Positions 23,775 through 32,889 of a stretch of 64,000 bases of DNA are shown in pieces. Made by a program: the position numbers and the translations under genes. Numbering within the stretch: position 1 is the stretch's first letter; each line of letters begins with the position of its first letter. The notes under the pieces are model-generated. The model was not told the origin of the DNA and did not search any database. It saw nothing but the letters and a program-made list of their open reading frames with translations. The DNA is from CAISIP01 sp031396205. GTDB lineage: Bacteria > Pseudomonadota > Gammaproteobacteria > Burkholderiales > Burkholderiaceae_C. Where the stretch lies: assembly GCA_031396205.1 (NCBI GenBank), contig JANNKH010000101.1:1-64000 (forward strand). The letters run 5' to 3'.

Positions 23775-26537
23775 ATGCCTTACAACGAACAATGGGGCGC
23801 GCAATCGATCGCCGACGCGGCCAATGCGGCTTATTGTGCGGACGGCGACGGCATTCTGGCCATGCTTCATCCGCAGCATCCGTATTGCGGCGTAGTGCCC
23901 ATTTTCGATGTCAATGTGCCGAACGCGCAAGAGACGTCGGCGCTGCAAGATCTTGCAGAAACCTATCTGCGCACATTGGTCCCGCTGCTGACGCCCTTTG
24001 TCGGCCAGCCAGTGCAGATTCTCTCGACCAATGGCATCTTTCAGTCTTTTGCCAACGGCTTTCGCATGGCCTGGTTACCGTTTGGTGACGACCCGAACAA
24101 TTCGGTCCTGCTGGTGCGCACAGACCCGGTGAATGCAGCGACCATCGTGGATGTCAGCATTGCATTGTTCGCGGTCCAGGTGTGGGACGCGTCGATCAAC
24201 CCGCTGACGACCATGCGAAGCGGTGTGGGTTTGCGCGTCGATGCGGTATTGCAGGATCTTGGCGATGGACGGTTCGGCGTGCGCATCATCGGTGCAGCGC
24301 TGTCCACTGGCTTGCCGCAGGCCATGCTGGCGGCCGAACGTCCCCGTGCCGCCCAAGCCCTGGACGATTTCCTGGGTTTTAACAACCTGCAGTTTGCGGA
24401 TTTGCCCGGCATTCTCGCCCCCGTCATGGCGGCAGCGGCGGGGACCACCACCAACCAGATTGACCTGTGGGGTATCAGTACCGTGGCAGCCCCTGGTGAA
24501 ACCGATGGCTTGTTGCAGGTCTTTGCCGATTTTGTTCCAGACGCCGGTAATGGTGGAACTTTGCATTCGCTGTCCGCCTCGGTCGAATTGCTTCCCGATC
24601 CGCCGCCGGCTCCAGGCTCGCCGCTGGTGGTGGTGGTGTCCTCGACTGCCACGTCCCTCGTCGCCCATGCAACTTTGAGTGAACGTCTGTTTACCCATCC
24701 GCCTCCCATGACCTTGCCGACCACACCTCCCGGCGAAGCGGATTGCATGGCCGAACCAGCGTCCCGCGCCGGGCCCGGATGGCCGCGGAACGCGCAGCCG
24801 AACCGTTCCGGACAGGAACTGGAGCCATTCCGCCACACCATAGCCTTGGGCGGGCTGGTCGCGCCGGCGCCGGTGCCATTGGTAGACAACCTGAACCGGT
24901 TCGCGATTCGACAATCGCGCTTCGCTGTTCCCGCAGGCAATCCGGCGCTGATTCAGTTCTATTCCGGCGTGCCAGTCAACAATGCGCGGCACAACGACTT
25001 CGCTGCGGTCAGCGCCTACCGACAGATGCGAGACCTGTTCGACAAGATCCATGGCTACGGTTTTGCGTTCCAGAATTTGTTGCCTTTCCTGCATTTTCCA
25101 GTCGTGGTGCGATACCGGAGCGCGATGACGCGTGGACCGGGGCGCGACGGTAAGGTCGTGAATGCCGAGGTCGATTTTGTGCCGCCGTTAGCCCCGCTTC
25201 GATCGCTTGAAATTCGCCTTGGTCTGGCGGACCTGCAGCGGTCGTCGTCGGAGCGGGAGCCGCTGGGAATCGCCGCCGACGCGCGCTGGTGCTGGCATGA
25301 GTTCGGCCATGTGCTGCTGGCAGGTGCGACCAGGCGCCTTGAATTTGCCTTTGCCCACAGTCCGGGCGATGCCTTGGCCGCCATCGTCAATGACCCGCGT
25401 TCTCAGTTTTCCGGCGATAAGCGGCCTTATGGGATGCGTGGTGCCACCTATCCCTGGGTCTACATCAACCGGCGCCACGACCGGGCGGTCGAGCAGGGCT
25501 GGAGCTGGTCCGGTACCTACCATCGGCGATTGCGTTATCGTCCTGGCATTGGCCCGGACTTCCATAAGGGATACATGTCGGAGCAGATCCTGTCGACAAC
25601 CCTGTTCCGGCTGTATCGGGCATTGGGTGGCGATACGGTGACGGCAAACCCTTTGGCGCCGGTGGACTTGCCCGCGCGTGAAGACGCGGCCAATTACACG
25701 GTCTACTTGATCATGCGCGCATTGAGGACGTTGGCAGGCAGGGCCTCGGTCCACATTCCGCAAGTGGACCTCTTTGCGAACGCACTGATGCTTGCCGATG
25801 CAGCGACCGGGCGCTCGGTCGGCGGCTTGCTGGTCCAGCGTGTGGGGGGCTGCGCGCACAAGGTCGTGCGCTGGGCGTTCGAGCAGCAGGGACTATATGC
25901 CGGTGTGGCCGCCAGTGCCATGCATGATGCGGTGGGCCGGCCGCCTGCCGTTGACGTCTTCATAGACAACCGGCGCCAGCTGTCAGATCCGAACCGCATT
26001 CCTGGTGTCTACACCCCGGTATCGCTCGATTGGAACCCAGCGGGCGGGACGCCGCCAGATTGGCATGCCCATTCGCAGGCCATCGTAATCGACAAAACCA
26101 ATCCGGCGGCTCCCTTTGTCACTGTCAATGTTGGCAACCGCGGCTTTCAGGCGGCCAACGGGGTGGTGGTCGCCGTATGGTTCATCCTCTGGGATGGGAC
26201 GTTCCCGGTCCCGCCCTGGAATCGATGTGCTCCCGTCGGCCCTGCGCCTGTCAATTGGGCGCCGTTGGCGCCGCCGGCGGGCGGCCCGGCTGCGATTGCG
26301 CCGGGCGTGTCGCGCGCCTTTGGCCCGTTCACCGGCTTACCGGTATTGCCGGGTAAATACCTGGTGCTGGCTGAGGTGAATGCCATCGGCGATCGTGCGA
26401 ACACCTTCAACCTCTTTCCCTGCGGCAGCGTGCTGTATGGCGTTTTTGACCTGCCATGCGCCAGTGGCAACACCCGGCTGGTCGACCTGGTGGCCGGGGA
26501 CAACAACCTTGGGCTGGCGGTGTACACGACGCCGTAA
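23775..26537 (+). CDS. Large HEFGH metallopeptidase-like protein
   Basis: Protein of 920 residues. The zinc-peptidase-like motif HEFGH is at 508-512, followed by FAFAHSPGDALAAIVNDP and, further on, YPWVYINRRHDR, GWSW, and SEQILSTTLFRLYRALGGD; the order recalls proteins loosely related to fungalysin/thermolysin-type peptidases. Residues ~1-320 and ~755-920 are beta-rich and unassigned. No signal peptide is evident. Start ATG 23775 is preceded by AGGGG; the frame is open to 23679 without support. Convergent with the haloperoxidase-like gene. Peptidase activity is inferred from one motif. Confidence 0.7.
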   Translation: MPYNEQWGAQSIADAANAAYCADGDGILAMLHPQHPYCGVVPIFDVNVPNAQETSALQDLAETYLRTLVPLLTPFVGQPVQILSTNGIFQSFANGFRMAWLPFGDDPNNSVLLVRTDPVNAATIVDVSIALFAVQVWDASINPLTTMRSGVGLRVDAVLQDLGDGRFGVRIIGAALSTGLPQAMLAAERPRAAQALDDFLGFNNLQFADLPGILAPVMAAAAGTTTNQIDLWGISTVAAPGETDGLLQVFADFVPDAGNGGTLHSLSASVELLPDPPPAPGSPLVVVVSSTATSLVAHATLSERLFTHPPPMTLPTTPPGEADCMAEPASRAGPGWPRNAQPNRSGQELEPFRHTIALGGLVAPAPVPLVDNLNRFAIRQSRFAVPAGNPALIQFYSGVPVNNARHNDFAAVSAYRQMRDLFDKIHGYGFAFQNLLPFLHFPVVVRYRSAMTRGPGRDGKVVNAEVDFVPPLAPLRSLEIRLGLADLQRSSSEREPLGIAADARWCWHEFGHVLLAGATRRLEFAFAHSPGDALAAIVNDPRSQFSGDKRPYGMRGATYPWVYINRRHDRAVEQGWSWSGTYHRRLRYRPGIGPDFHKGYMSEQILSTTLFRLYRALGGDTVTANPLAPVDLPAREDAANYTVYLIMRALRTLAGRASVHIPQVDLFANALMLADAATGRSVGGLLVQRVGGCAHKVVRWAFEQQGLYAGVAASAMHDAVGRPPAVDVFIDNRRQLSDPNRIPGVYTPVSLDWNPAGGTPPDWHAHSQAIVIDKTNPAAPFVTVNVGNRGFQAANGVVVAVWFILWDGTFPVPPWNRCAPVGPAPVNWAPLAPPAGGPAAIAPGVSRAFGPFTGLPVLPGKYLVLAEVNAIGDRANTFNLFPCGSVLYGVFDLPCASGNTRLVDLVAGDNNLGLAVYTTP

Positions 26538-26555
26538 AGACCGTCGCGACCCGCC

Positions 26556-27986
26556 CTAGACCCATTCCGCCTTGGCCATGGCCAGCACGTGGCGCAATGC
26601 CGGGCAATCGATGAACTCGTTCGTAGCCGTAGCCATGCCCCCCATCGCCACGAGCCGGCCAGGCGGCATGGCCAAGGTATCCAGTGTCTGCTGCAATGTA
26701 AGACCAGGCAGCGGTGCAACCGTGCTCGGATCGGTCGCCAGCAAGGCGCAGATTGCTCCAGCCAGCCATCGGCTGGCAGCCGAGTCGGACCGGTAATGCA
26801 CGCCCAACCGTTCCCGGTTGCGTGCCAGTCGATCCGCGAACCACATCAACGGCCCGCCGAACACCACGTTGTTGGCCATCACCCAACTGATGGGCGGCTT
26901 CACACCATGGCGAAAGCGGACACCGAGCGGCAACGGAACTGGCACGACCGGAACCCTCGGTGTCGGTGGCATCGGAGTGATTTGTTGGTCCTCGCCAAAG
27001 CGATTCTGGATTTCGGGGATTTCCAACAGCAGCAATGCGATGAAATGACCCAGGAATGAGTGGCCACTTGGGAATGACGGGTGGCGAGGCGGTCCGAACG
27101 GTGGCACCAGCCCGGGGCACAAGGTGGAGGCGCGTACGCGCCGAAACTCCGCCTTGTAGTTCATATATATCAGATTGCCGATCGCCAGGCCACAGCGGAT
27201 CAGCTCCAGCGTCCAGGGTTTGCTGAGACTGTCCAAGCCCAGCAGTCCGACGAAATAGCCCGACAGTCCGTCCGCTTGCACGTTAGCCTCGGCCAGCCAG
27301 CGGTCGCGGTCGTCTTCCATCGCGATAAATAAATCCTGGATCTCAGCTGCGATGACCTGCTGCGCGGTCGCGCCAGTGGCAGGGTTGCCAGTCAGCCAGA
27401 ACAAGTGCGATGGGTCGAGCCAGCCGCGGGCGGTCAAGCCCGCCTGGTTGAAGCGCCACTTGGCATGTTCGGCCGCAAATTCGCGCGCCGCAACGATGGA
27501 CCATTGCGATGCATCCTGGTCCTTGAGCCATTCAGTCAGGTTGGGGTCCCAGGGCCGAGACCAGAATCGCAGGGCCGGGTCCCAGTCCGAGTTCTGCCAA
27601 AGCCGCATCGGATTGCCAACCCCTACCTTGGGAAATGGGTCGTCGCCAAAGTTGTTGGGCGCGAAATCCAGTGCCCAGGGCCTGAAGCCGAGTTCTGCCG
27701 GAGTCGCGTAATAACTGCGCGCGATCTGAATACCGCCAACTCCAACTCCAACGCCAACGCCGACCCCCACACCCGTACCCACACCGGCGCCCACGCCGGC
27801 TGCAACGCCCGCGCCGACCCCGACCCCGACCCCGGTGGCCGCGCCCGATCCCACGCCGACGCCTCCACCAACACCCGCGCCGACGCCGACGCCAACTCCG
27901 GCGCCAACACCGACTCCCACGCCAGAGGCCACCCCGACCCCCGACCCGACCCCTACGCCAACACCGGAACTTGAGCCTGACGCCAT
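26556..27986 (-). CDS. PAP2/vanadium haloperoxidase-like protein with N-terminal Val-Gly repeat
   Basis: Protein of 476 residues. Residues ~8-86 are an almost uninterrupted run of Gly-Val units with rare Ser, Ala and Thr. The rest matches the vanadium-dependent haloperoxidase/PAP2 phosphatase fold: PPRHPSFPSGHSFLGHFIA (core motif with the catalytic histidine) and, later, RNRERLGVHYRSDSAASRWLAG with the second histidine and arginine. Start ATG 27986 has AGGAGA upstream; the frame continues to 28034 but overlaps the cyclase gene. Downstream of the cyclase gene by 28 bases. No signal peptide precedes the repeat, unusual for a surface protein. Confidence 0.82.
   Translation of the reverse strand: MASGSSSGVGVGVGSGVGVASGVGVGVGAGVGVGVGAGVGGGVGVGSGAATGVGVGVGAGVAAGVGAGVGTGVGVGVGVGVGVGGIQIARSYYATPAELGFRPWALDFAPNNFGDDPFPKVGVGNPMRLWQNSDWDPALRFWSRPWDPNLTEWLKDQDASQWSIVAAREFAAEHAKWRFNQAGLTARGWLDPSHLFWLTGNPATGATAQQVIAAEIQDLFIAMEDDRDRWLAEANVQADGLSGYFVGLLGLDSLSKPWTLELIRCGLAIGNLIYMNYKAEFRRVRASTLCPGLVPPFGPPRHPSFPSGHSFLGHFIALLLLEIPEIQNRFGEDQQITPMPPTPRVPVVPVPLPLGVRFRHGVKPPISWVMANNVVFGGPLMWFADRLARNRERLGVHYRSDSAASRWLAGAICALLATDPSTVAPLPGLTLQQTLDTLAMPPGRLVAMGGMATATNEFIDCPALRHVLAMAKAEWV
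27735..27970. repeat. Hexanucleotide-type minisatellite coding Val-Gly
   Basis: About 236 bases built of degenerate CCNACN units (plus strand), seen as CCAACTCCAACGCCAACG and variants. They encode the Gly-Val tract of the haloperoxidase-like protein on the minus strand. Third-position variation is high, so the peptide, not only the DNA, seems conserved. Such tracts can change length by slippage. Confidence 0.85.
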
Positions 27987-28014
27987 GGTGGTTCTCCTTG
28001 CTTGTTGAACAAAT

Positions 28015-29787
28015 CTATTCGGGCAGTCCTGCAATGCGAAGTCCCCGCTCCAGTCGGGCGAGGTGGCCTGGGCCCTGGAGGGGATACCACGCGATGAAGG
28101 TCGAGATCTGGAACGTCGGATCGATCGTCAGCAGTTCCTGCGCCACCTGCCGTGCTGCATCGATGTCGCCCGACATCGCCAAAGCAGACGCCAGTGTGCG
28201 CTGACATGCCCTGAATCGTGGATTGGCGCGGTACGACTTGCGCAACCATGCGATGGCCTGGCTGTCACGGCCAGCGATGAATTCCGCTATGCCGGCCACC
28301 GTCCAGAAGACGAAATTGAGCGGATCGAAGGGGCTCAGCCGCCACGCGTTGCGCAATCGCTCGAGCGCGTCTTCCGGACGGCCCAGATAGCAATAGGTCG
28401 GAGCACTCATGCCCCAAGCAAAGGCGCAGTTCTCGTTGAGCAGTATTGCGCGGTCAAAGGTTTCGGCGGCGACTTCAGGATTCTTGTGCAGGAATGCCTG
28501 CACGTGCGCGGCGACGGCAATGCAAAAGGCGTCCTCGGGGTCAAGTTGCGATCCGGTCATGGCGGCGCGTTGCGCCAGCAACCGGTCGTGCCCGCTGTTG
28601 GCCGAATGGCCTTCACCCGCCGCGAGGTTGTACCACCAGGCCAGCCAGGCATGCGCCTGGGCATATGCGGGGTCGATCTGGACGGCCATGCGCAGGCTGT
28701 CGCCGGCCGCAGCGAACTTGTCGCCCTCGAAGTCGTACAGGGACGGCAGAGCCCGCAGCACGCAGTCGTAGGCGTCCAGATTCTCTGTGGGCTTTTGCAG
28801 CGCCCGGACGGACTCCACCTGCATCAGCTTGGGTTCGAGCTTACCCACGATGCCAGCGGCGATCCGATCCTGGAACAGGAAGATGTCGTCGTCGGTGCCG
28901 TCGAATCTTTCCGACAGGATGGTGGTCGAGTTCGTCGCGTCGAGCAGTTCGCAGGTGATGCGCAGGCGCGGGGCGCTGCGCCGCACGCTGCCCTGCAGCA
29001 GGTACCGGACCCCAAGTTCTGAGGCGACCTGGCGCAGGTCGGCTGGTGCTTCGCGGTACCGCAAAGTGGAGTTGCGCGCAATCACATAAAAGGAATGGCT
29101 GCGGGACAGCGCGTTGATGATGTCTTCGGTAATTCCTTCGCCAAAATAGGTGTCGCCAGCGTTGCCGCCCAGCGTGCGAAACGGCAGCACCGCAATGGCC
29201 GGCCGGGTGTCCCATGAGCGGCTGGGTTGCGCACTGGCTTTGATGCGCTCACCCGGCGCGACTGCCTGCACCTTGTAGACGCGGATCTTGCGGTTGATAT
29301 GCTTGAACTGGTGGTCGCCCAGATCGATGAAATAAACCGCCGACTTGTTGCGCACCAGTTCGCGCACATTGTCTGTGACGACGATCTCGCCCTCGGCGGC
29401 AGCCTGATGGATACGCGAGGCAATGTTGACGCCGTCGCCGATCAACTTGCCATCGTCCACGATCACATCCTCGACATTGACGCCGATGCGCAGCTTCAAG
29501 CCATGATGCGTGCCATCTGTCAGCAGTTCGGCCGCACCGCGTTGGGTTTCGATGGCCCAGTTCACGGCCGCCACCGCGCTGCTGAATTCGACCAGCATGG
29601 CGTCGCCCTGGATCTCCAGCAGTCGCCCGTCGTGGAGCCGAATCAGCGGCTCGATCACCTGCGCACGCAGGCTTTTCCAGGATTGCAGGGTTGCCGCGTC
29701 ATTCTCGCCAACCTGCAAGGTCCAGCCGGCCACGTCTGCGAACGCCACCGCGGCGAGTCTGCGCTTGAAGCTCGTGGCCTGTTCCAT
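28015..29787 (-). CDS. Class III nucleotidyl cyclase with TolB-like and TPR-like region
   Basis: Protein of 590 residues. N-terminal cyclase domain (about 8-170): metal-binding aspartates D18 (AFADVAGWT) and D62 (IQGDAMLVEF), and GDGVNIASRIH for the transition-state residues, so it is likely active in making cAMP. Then PAIAVLPF...GDTYFGEGITEDIINALSR (about 200-320), the TolB-like segment common in cyclase-TPR proteins, and helical TPR-like repeats to the end. No membrane helix. Heads a two-gene unit with the haloperoxidase-like gene, which it may regulate or sense with. Confidence 0.88.
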   Translation of the reverse strand: MEQATSFKRRLAAVAFADVAGWTLQVGENDAATLQSWKSLRAQVIEPLIRLHDGRLLEIQGDAMLVEFSSAVAAVNWAIETQRGAAELLTDGTHHGLKLRIGVNVEDVIVDDGKLIGDGVNIASRIHQAAAEGEIVVTDNVRELVRNKSAVYFIDLGDHQFKHINRKIRVYKVQAVAPGERIKASAQPSRSWDTRPAIAVLPFRTLGGNAGDTYFGEGITEDIINALSRSHSFYVIARNSTLRYREAPADLRQVASELGVRYLLQGSVRRSAPRLRITCELLDATNSTTILSERFDGTDDDIFLFQDRIAAGIVGKLEPKLMQVESVRALQKPTENLDAYDCVLRALPSLYDFEGDKFAAAGDSLRMAVQIDPAYAQAHAWLAWWYNLAAGEGHSANSGHDRLLAQRAAMTGSQLDPEDAFCIAVAAHVQAFLHKNPEVAAETFDRAILLNENCAFAWGMSAPTYCYLGRPEDALERLRNAWRLSPFDPLNFVFWTVAGIAEFIAGRDSQAIAWLRKSYRANPRFRACQRTLASALAMSGDIDAARQVAQELLTIDPTFQISTFIAWYPLQGPGHLARLERGLRIAGLPE

Positions 29788-29987
29788 TGAATAGGGCTCC
29801 GGGGGCTGTATGTTTGCGTTGCCAACAGTGTTCCGCAGGCGAACTACACAATGAACGCGACATTATTGCGTTTTGTTACGCGTTTGTCTGGCCCCCATGG
29901 AGCATTCTTGTCCCTGAAGATCCAGCATAGGGCGCCATCAAATCGATGGTCATCCCCTGTTTGGGGGATGGTTCCTACAATCAACGG

Positions 29988-32273
29988 ATGAATCTCCCGC
30001 CAGCCCCTATGCCGGCCGCGACAAGCCCGCTCCTGGATAGCCTCAACCCTGAACAGCGCGCCGCTGTCACCTTACCTGCCGAGCATGCCTTGATCCTGGC
30101 CGGCGCCGGCTCCGGCAAGACGCGGGTGCTGACCACCCGCATCGCCTGGCTGTTGCAGACCGGCCAGGTCTCGCCGGCCGGTGTGCTGGCGGTGACCTTC
30201 ACCAACAAGGCGGCCAAGGAGATGATGACGCGCCTGACCAGCATGCTGCCGGTCAACGTGCGAGGCATGTGGATCGGCACCTTCCATGGTCTGTGCAACC
30301 GGTTCCTGCGCGCGCACTACCGGCTGGCTGATTTGCCTCAGGCGTTCCAGATCATCGACACCCAGGACCAGCTGTCGGCGATCAAGCGCCTGATGAAGCA
30401 ATACGGCATCGATGACGAGCGTTTCCCGCCCAAGCAGACCCTGTGGTTCATCGCCGGCTGCAAGGAAGACGGACTGCGTCCCAACATGGTCGAGGCGCGC
30501 GACGCCGACACCCGCAAGAAGATCGAGATCTACCAGCTGTACGAGGAACAGTGCCAGCGCGAGGGCGTAGTCGATTTCGGCGAACTGATGCTGCGCAGTT
30601 TCGAATTGCTGCGCGACAACGACCCGATCCGCGAACACTACCAGCGGCGATTCCGCCATATCCTGATCGACGAGTTCCAGGATACCAACAAGCTGCAGTA
30701 CGCCTGGATCAAGATGCTGGCCGGCTCCGGCAGCGGCGCCACCATCGCCGGCGATCCGGACTTCCATGCCAGCGGCAGTGTGCTCGCGGTGGGCGACGAC
30801 GACCAGAGCATCTATGCGTTTCGTGGCGCCCGGGTCGGCAACATGGCCGACTTCGTGCGCGAGTTTCGTGTCCAGCACCAGATCAAGCTGGAGCAGAACT
30901 ACCGCAGCTACAGCAACATCCTGGACAGCGCCAATGCGTTGATCAGCCACAACCACAAGCGCCTGGGCAAGAACCTGCGAACCGACCAGGGGCCGGGCGA
31001 GCCGGTGCGGGTACTCGAGTCGCCCAGTGACCTGGCCGAGGCGCAGTGGATGGTCGAGGAGGTGCGCCAACTGGTGCGGGACGGCATGGCGCGCAAGGAG
31101 ATCGCGGTGCTGTACCGCAGCAATGCGCAGAGCCGCGTCATCGAGACGGCCCTGTTCAATGCCGGCATGCCGTACCGTGTCTACGGCGGACTGCGGTTCT
31201 TCGAGCGCGCCGAGATCAAGCATGCGCTGGCCTATCTGCGCCTGCTGGACAACCCGGGCGACGACACCAGCTTTCTGCGCGTGGTGAATTTCCCCCCGCG
31301 CGGCATCGGCGCGCGCAGCCTGGAGCAGTTGCAGGACGCCGCACACAGTTCGGGCAGGTCGCTGCATGACGCCACCGCCGGGGTGTCCGGCAAGGCTGGC
31401 GCCAACCTCAGTGGGTTTGTCGCCCGCATCGACGTGTTGCGCGAGCAAACCCAGGGTTTGTCGTTGCGCGAGATCATCGAGCTGGTGCTGGAACACAGTG
31501 GCCTGGTCGAACACTACAAGACCGAGCGCGAAGGCGCCGACCGGATCGAGAACCTGGAAGAACTGGTCAATGCGGCCGAAAGCTTCGTCACGCAGGAGGG
31601 GTTCGGGCGCGATGCAGTAGCCCTGCCGATCGACGAACTCGCGCCGCCACCCGATGCCGAGACCGGCGAGACGCTGTCGCCGCTGGCCGCCTTCCTGACC
31701 CATGCGGCGCTGGAGTCGGGCGATAACCAGGCCCAGGCTGGGCAGGACGCGATCCAGTTGATGACGGTGCATGCCAGCAAGGGGCTGGAGTTCGATTGTG
31801 TCTTTATCGGCGGGCTGGAGGAAGAGCGTCGCCTGATGTATGTGGCGATCACCCGCGCGCGCCAGCGCCTGTACCTGAGCCATTCGCAGACCCGGATGCT
31901 GCACGGTCAGACGCGCTACAACATGCGTAGCCGTTTTCTCGACGAGTTGCCGGAGGCGGCACTGAAATGGCTCACCCCCAAACGCGCCGGGTTCGGCAAT
32001 TTTCCGCAACCGGCATCGGGTTTCGGCCAACGCGATTTCAGCGCGCCCGGGCGTAGCATTCCGTCGCACGCCGCTTCCGCGCCGGTGCAGCGCTCGTTCG
32101 ATGCCGGCCATGGCCTGCACGCTCATATGAAAGTGTTCCACGCCAAGTTCGGCGAGGGCACGGTGCTGGTGCTTGAGGGCGCGGACGCCGACGCCCGGGC
32201 ACAGATCAGTTTTACGCGCCATGGCGTCAAATGGCTGGCATTGTCTGTGGCCAAGTTGACGCCGGTTCCGTGA
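29988..32273 (+). CDS. uvrD: UvrD/PcrA-family DNA helicase
   Basis: SF1A 3'-5' helicase of 761 residues for nucleotide-excision and mismatch repair. Walker A AGAGSGKT (38-45), motif Ia AVTFTNKAAKEM, motif II LIDEFQDTN, motif III VGDDDQSIYAFRGA, motif IV EQNYRS, motif V LMTVHASKGLEF and motif VI EEERRLMYVAITRARQR are all present. Between V and VI the usual loop of the form GLEEG-F-P-x-E...GLEEER is shortened to a single GLEE (residues 609-612), as if ~17-20 residues were lost between two GLEE copies. ATG 29988 follows an upstream in-frame ATG at 29946; the later one matches homologues. Confidence 0.92.
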   Translation: MNLPPAPMPAATSPLLDSLNPEQRAAVTLPAEHALILAGAGSGKTRVLTTRIAWLLQTGQVSPAGVLAVTFTNKAAKEMMTRLTSMLPVNVRGMWIGTFHGLCNRFLRAHYRLADLPQAFQIIDTQDQLSAIKRLMKQYGIDDERFPPKQTLWFIAGCKEDGLRPNMVEARDADTRKKIEIYQLYEEQCQREGVVDFGELMLRSFELLRDNDPIREHYQRRFRHILIDEFQDTNKLQYAWIKMLAGSGSGATIAGDPDFHASGSVLAVGDDDQSIYAFRGARVGNMADFVREFRVQHQIKLEQNYRSYSNILDSANALISHNHKRLGKNLRTDQGPGEPVRVLESPSDLAEAQWMVEEVRQLVRDGMARKEIAVLYRSNAQSRVIETALFNAGMPYRVYGGLRFFERAEIKHALAYLRLLDNPGDDTSFLRVVNFPPRGIGARSLEQLQDAAHSSGRSLHDATAGVSGKAGANLSGFVARIDVLREQTQGLSLREIIELVLEHSGLVEHYKTEREGADRIENLEELVNAAESFVTQEGFGRDAVALPIDELAPPPDAETGETLSPLAAFLTHAALESGDNQAQAGQDAIQLMTVHASKGLEFDCVFIGGLEEERRLMYVAITRARQRLYLSHSQTRMLHGQTRYNMRSRFLDELPEAALKWLTPKRAGFGNFPQPASGFGQRDFSAPGRSIPSHAASAPVQRSFDAGHGLHAHMKVFHAKFGEGTVLVLEGADADARAQISFTRHGVKWLALSVAKLTPVP

Positions 32274-32373
32274 TGTTTCTCACACGGCGCGCGGGTTGGG
32301 CCGGCGCCGGAGGCCGTGCGGGGAACCGATCGGCCGGTCGCAGGTCTTACGTGCTTTTACCCAGGGAAGATGC

Positions 32374-32853
32374 ATGAAAAACAAGCTAGCCAGTGTGGTC
32401 CTGTCTGCCGTCGTGGCCATCGTGGCCATGGTCCCGGTTCATGCCGCTGACACCGGGCCCACTGTTACCCAGGGGCCGAGTGCCAGCGAACGGATCAATA
32501 TCGCCCGTCAGTCGATCCAGAAAAACGACTGGAAGAAAGCATTGTCCGAACTGAACCTGGCGGTGCGCGACGAACCGCGCAATGCTGACATCCACAATTT
32601 GCTCGGCTACAGCTACCGCAAGCAGGCAAACCCCAACCTTCCCAAGGCATTCGAGCACTACACGACGGCGATCCGCCTTGACGCGCGCCACAAGGGCGCG
32701 CACGAATATATCGGGGAAGCCTATTTGATGGACAAGAAGCCGCAGGAAGCCGAAAAGCTCCTGGCGGCGCTGGAGAAGATCTGTGGAAATACCAGTTGCG
32801 AGGAATACGTCGACCTGGCCAAGGCGATTGCCGAGTACAAGGCCAAAAACTGA
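32374..32853 (+). CDS. Exported TPR-repeat protein
   Basis: Protein of 159 residues. Signal peptide at 1-25 (MKNKLASVV...HAAD), so periplasmic. Two to three TPR units follow: NDWKKALSELNLAVRDEPRNADIHNLLGYSYRK, KAFEHYTTAIRLDARHKGAHEYIGEAYLMD and KPQEAEKLLAALEKICG. Cysteines in CGNTSCEEY may form a disulfide. AGGGAAGA precedes ATG 32374. A scaffold function is likely; partner unknown. Convergent with the FecR gene. Confidence 0.8.
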   Translation: MKNKLASVVLSAVVAIVAMVPVHAADTGPTVTQGPSASERINIARQSIQKNDWKKALSELNLAVRDEPRNADIHNLLGYSYRKQANPNLPKAFEHYTTAIRLDARHKGAHEYIGEAYLMDKKPQEAEKLLAALEKICGNTSCEEYVDLAKAIAEYKAKN

Positions 32854-32889
32854 CGCGCGCCACGCCGGCGCAGAGCGCGCCGCTGTGCG

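Noticed and set aside
27735..27970. Repeat array considered as CRISPR
   Set aside because: Units are six bases, contiguous and without spacers; they code for a Val-Gly peptide on the minus strand.
30072..32222. A 716-codon open frame on the minus strand opposite uvrD
   Set aside because: High-GC shadow of uvrD; no domain content and Leu/Gln/His-rich composition typical of antisense frames. The plus frame has all helicase motifs.
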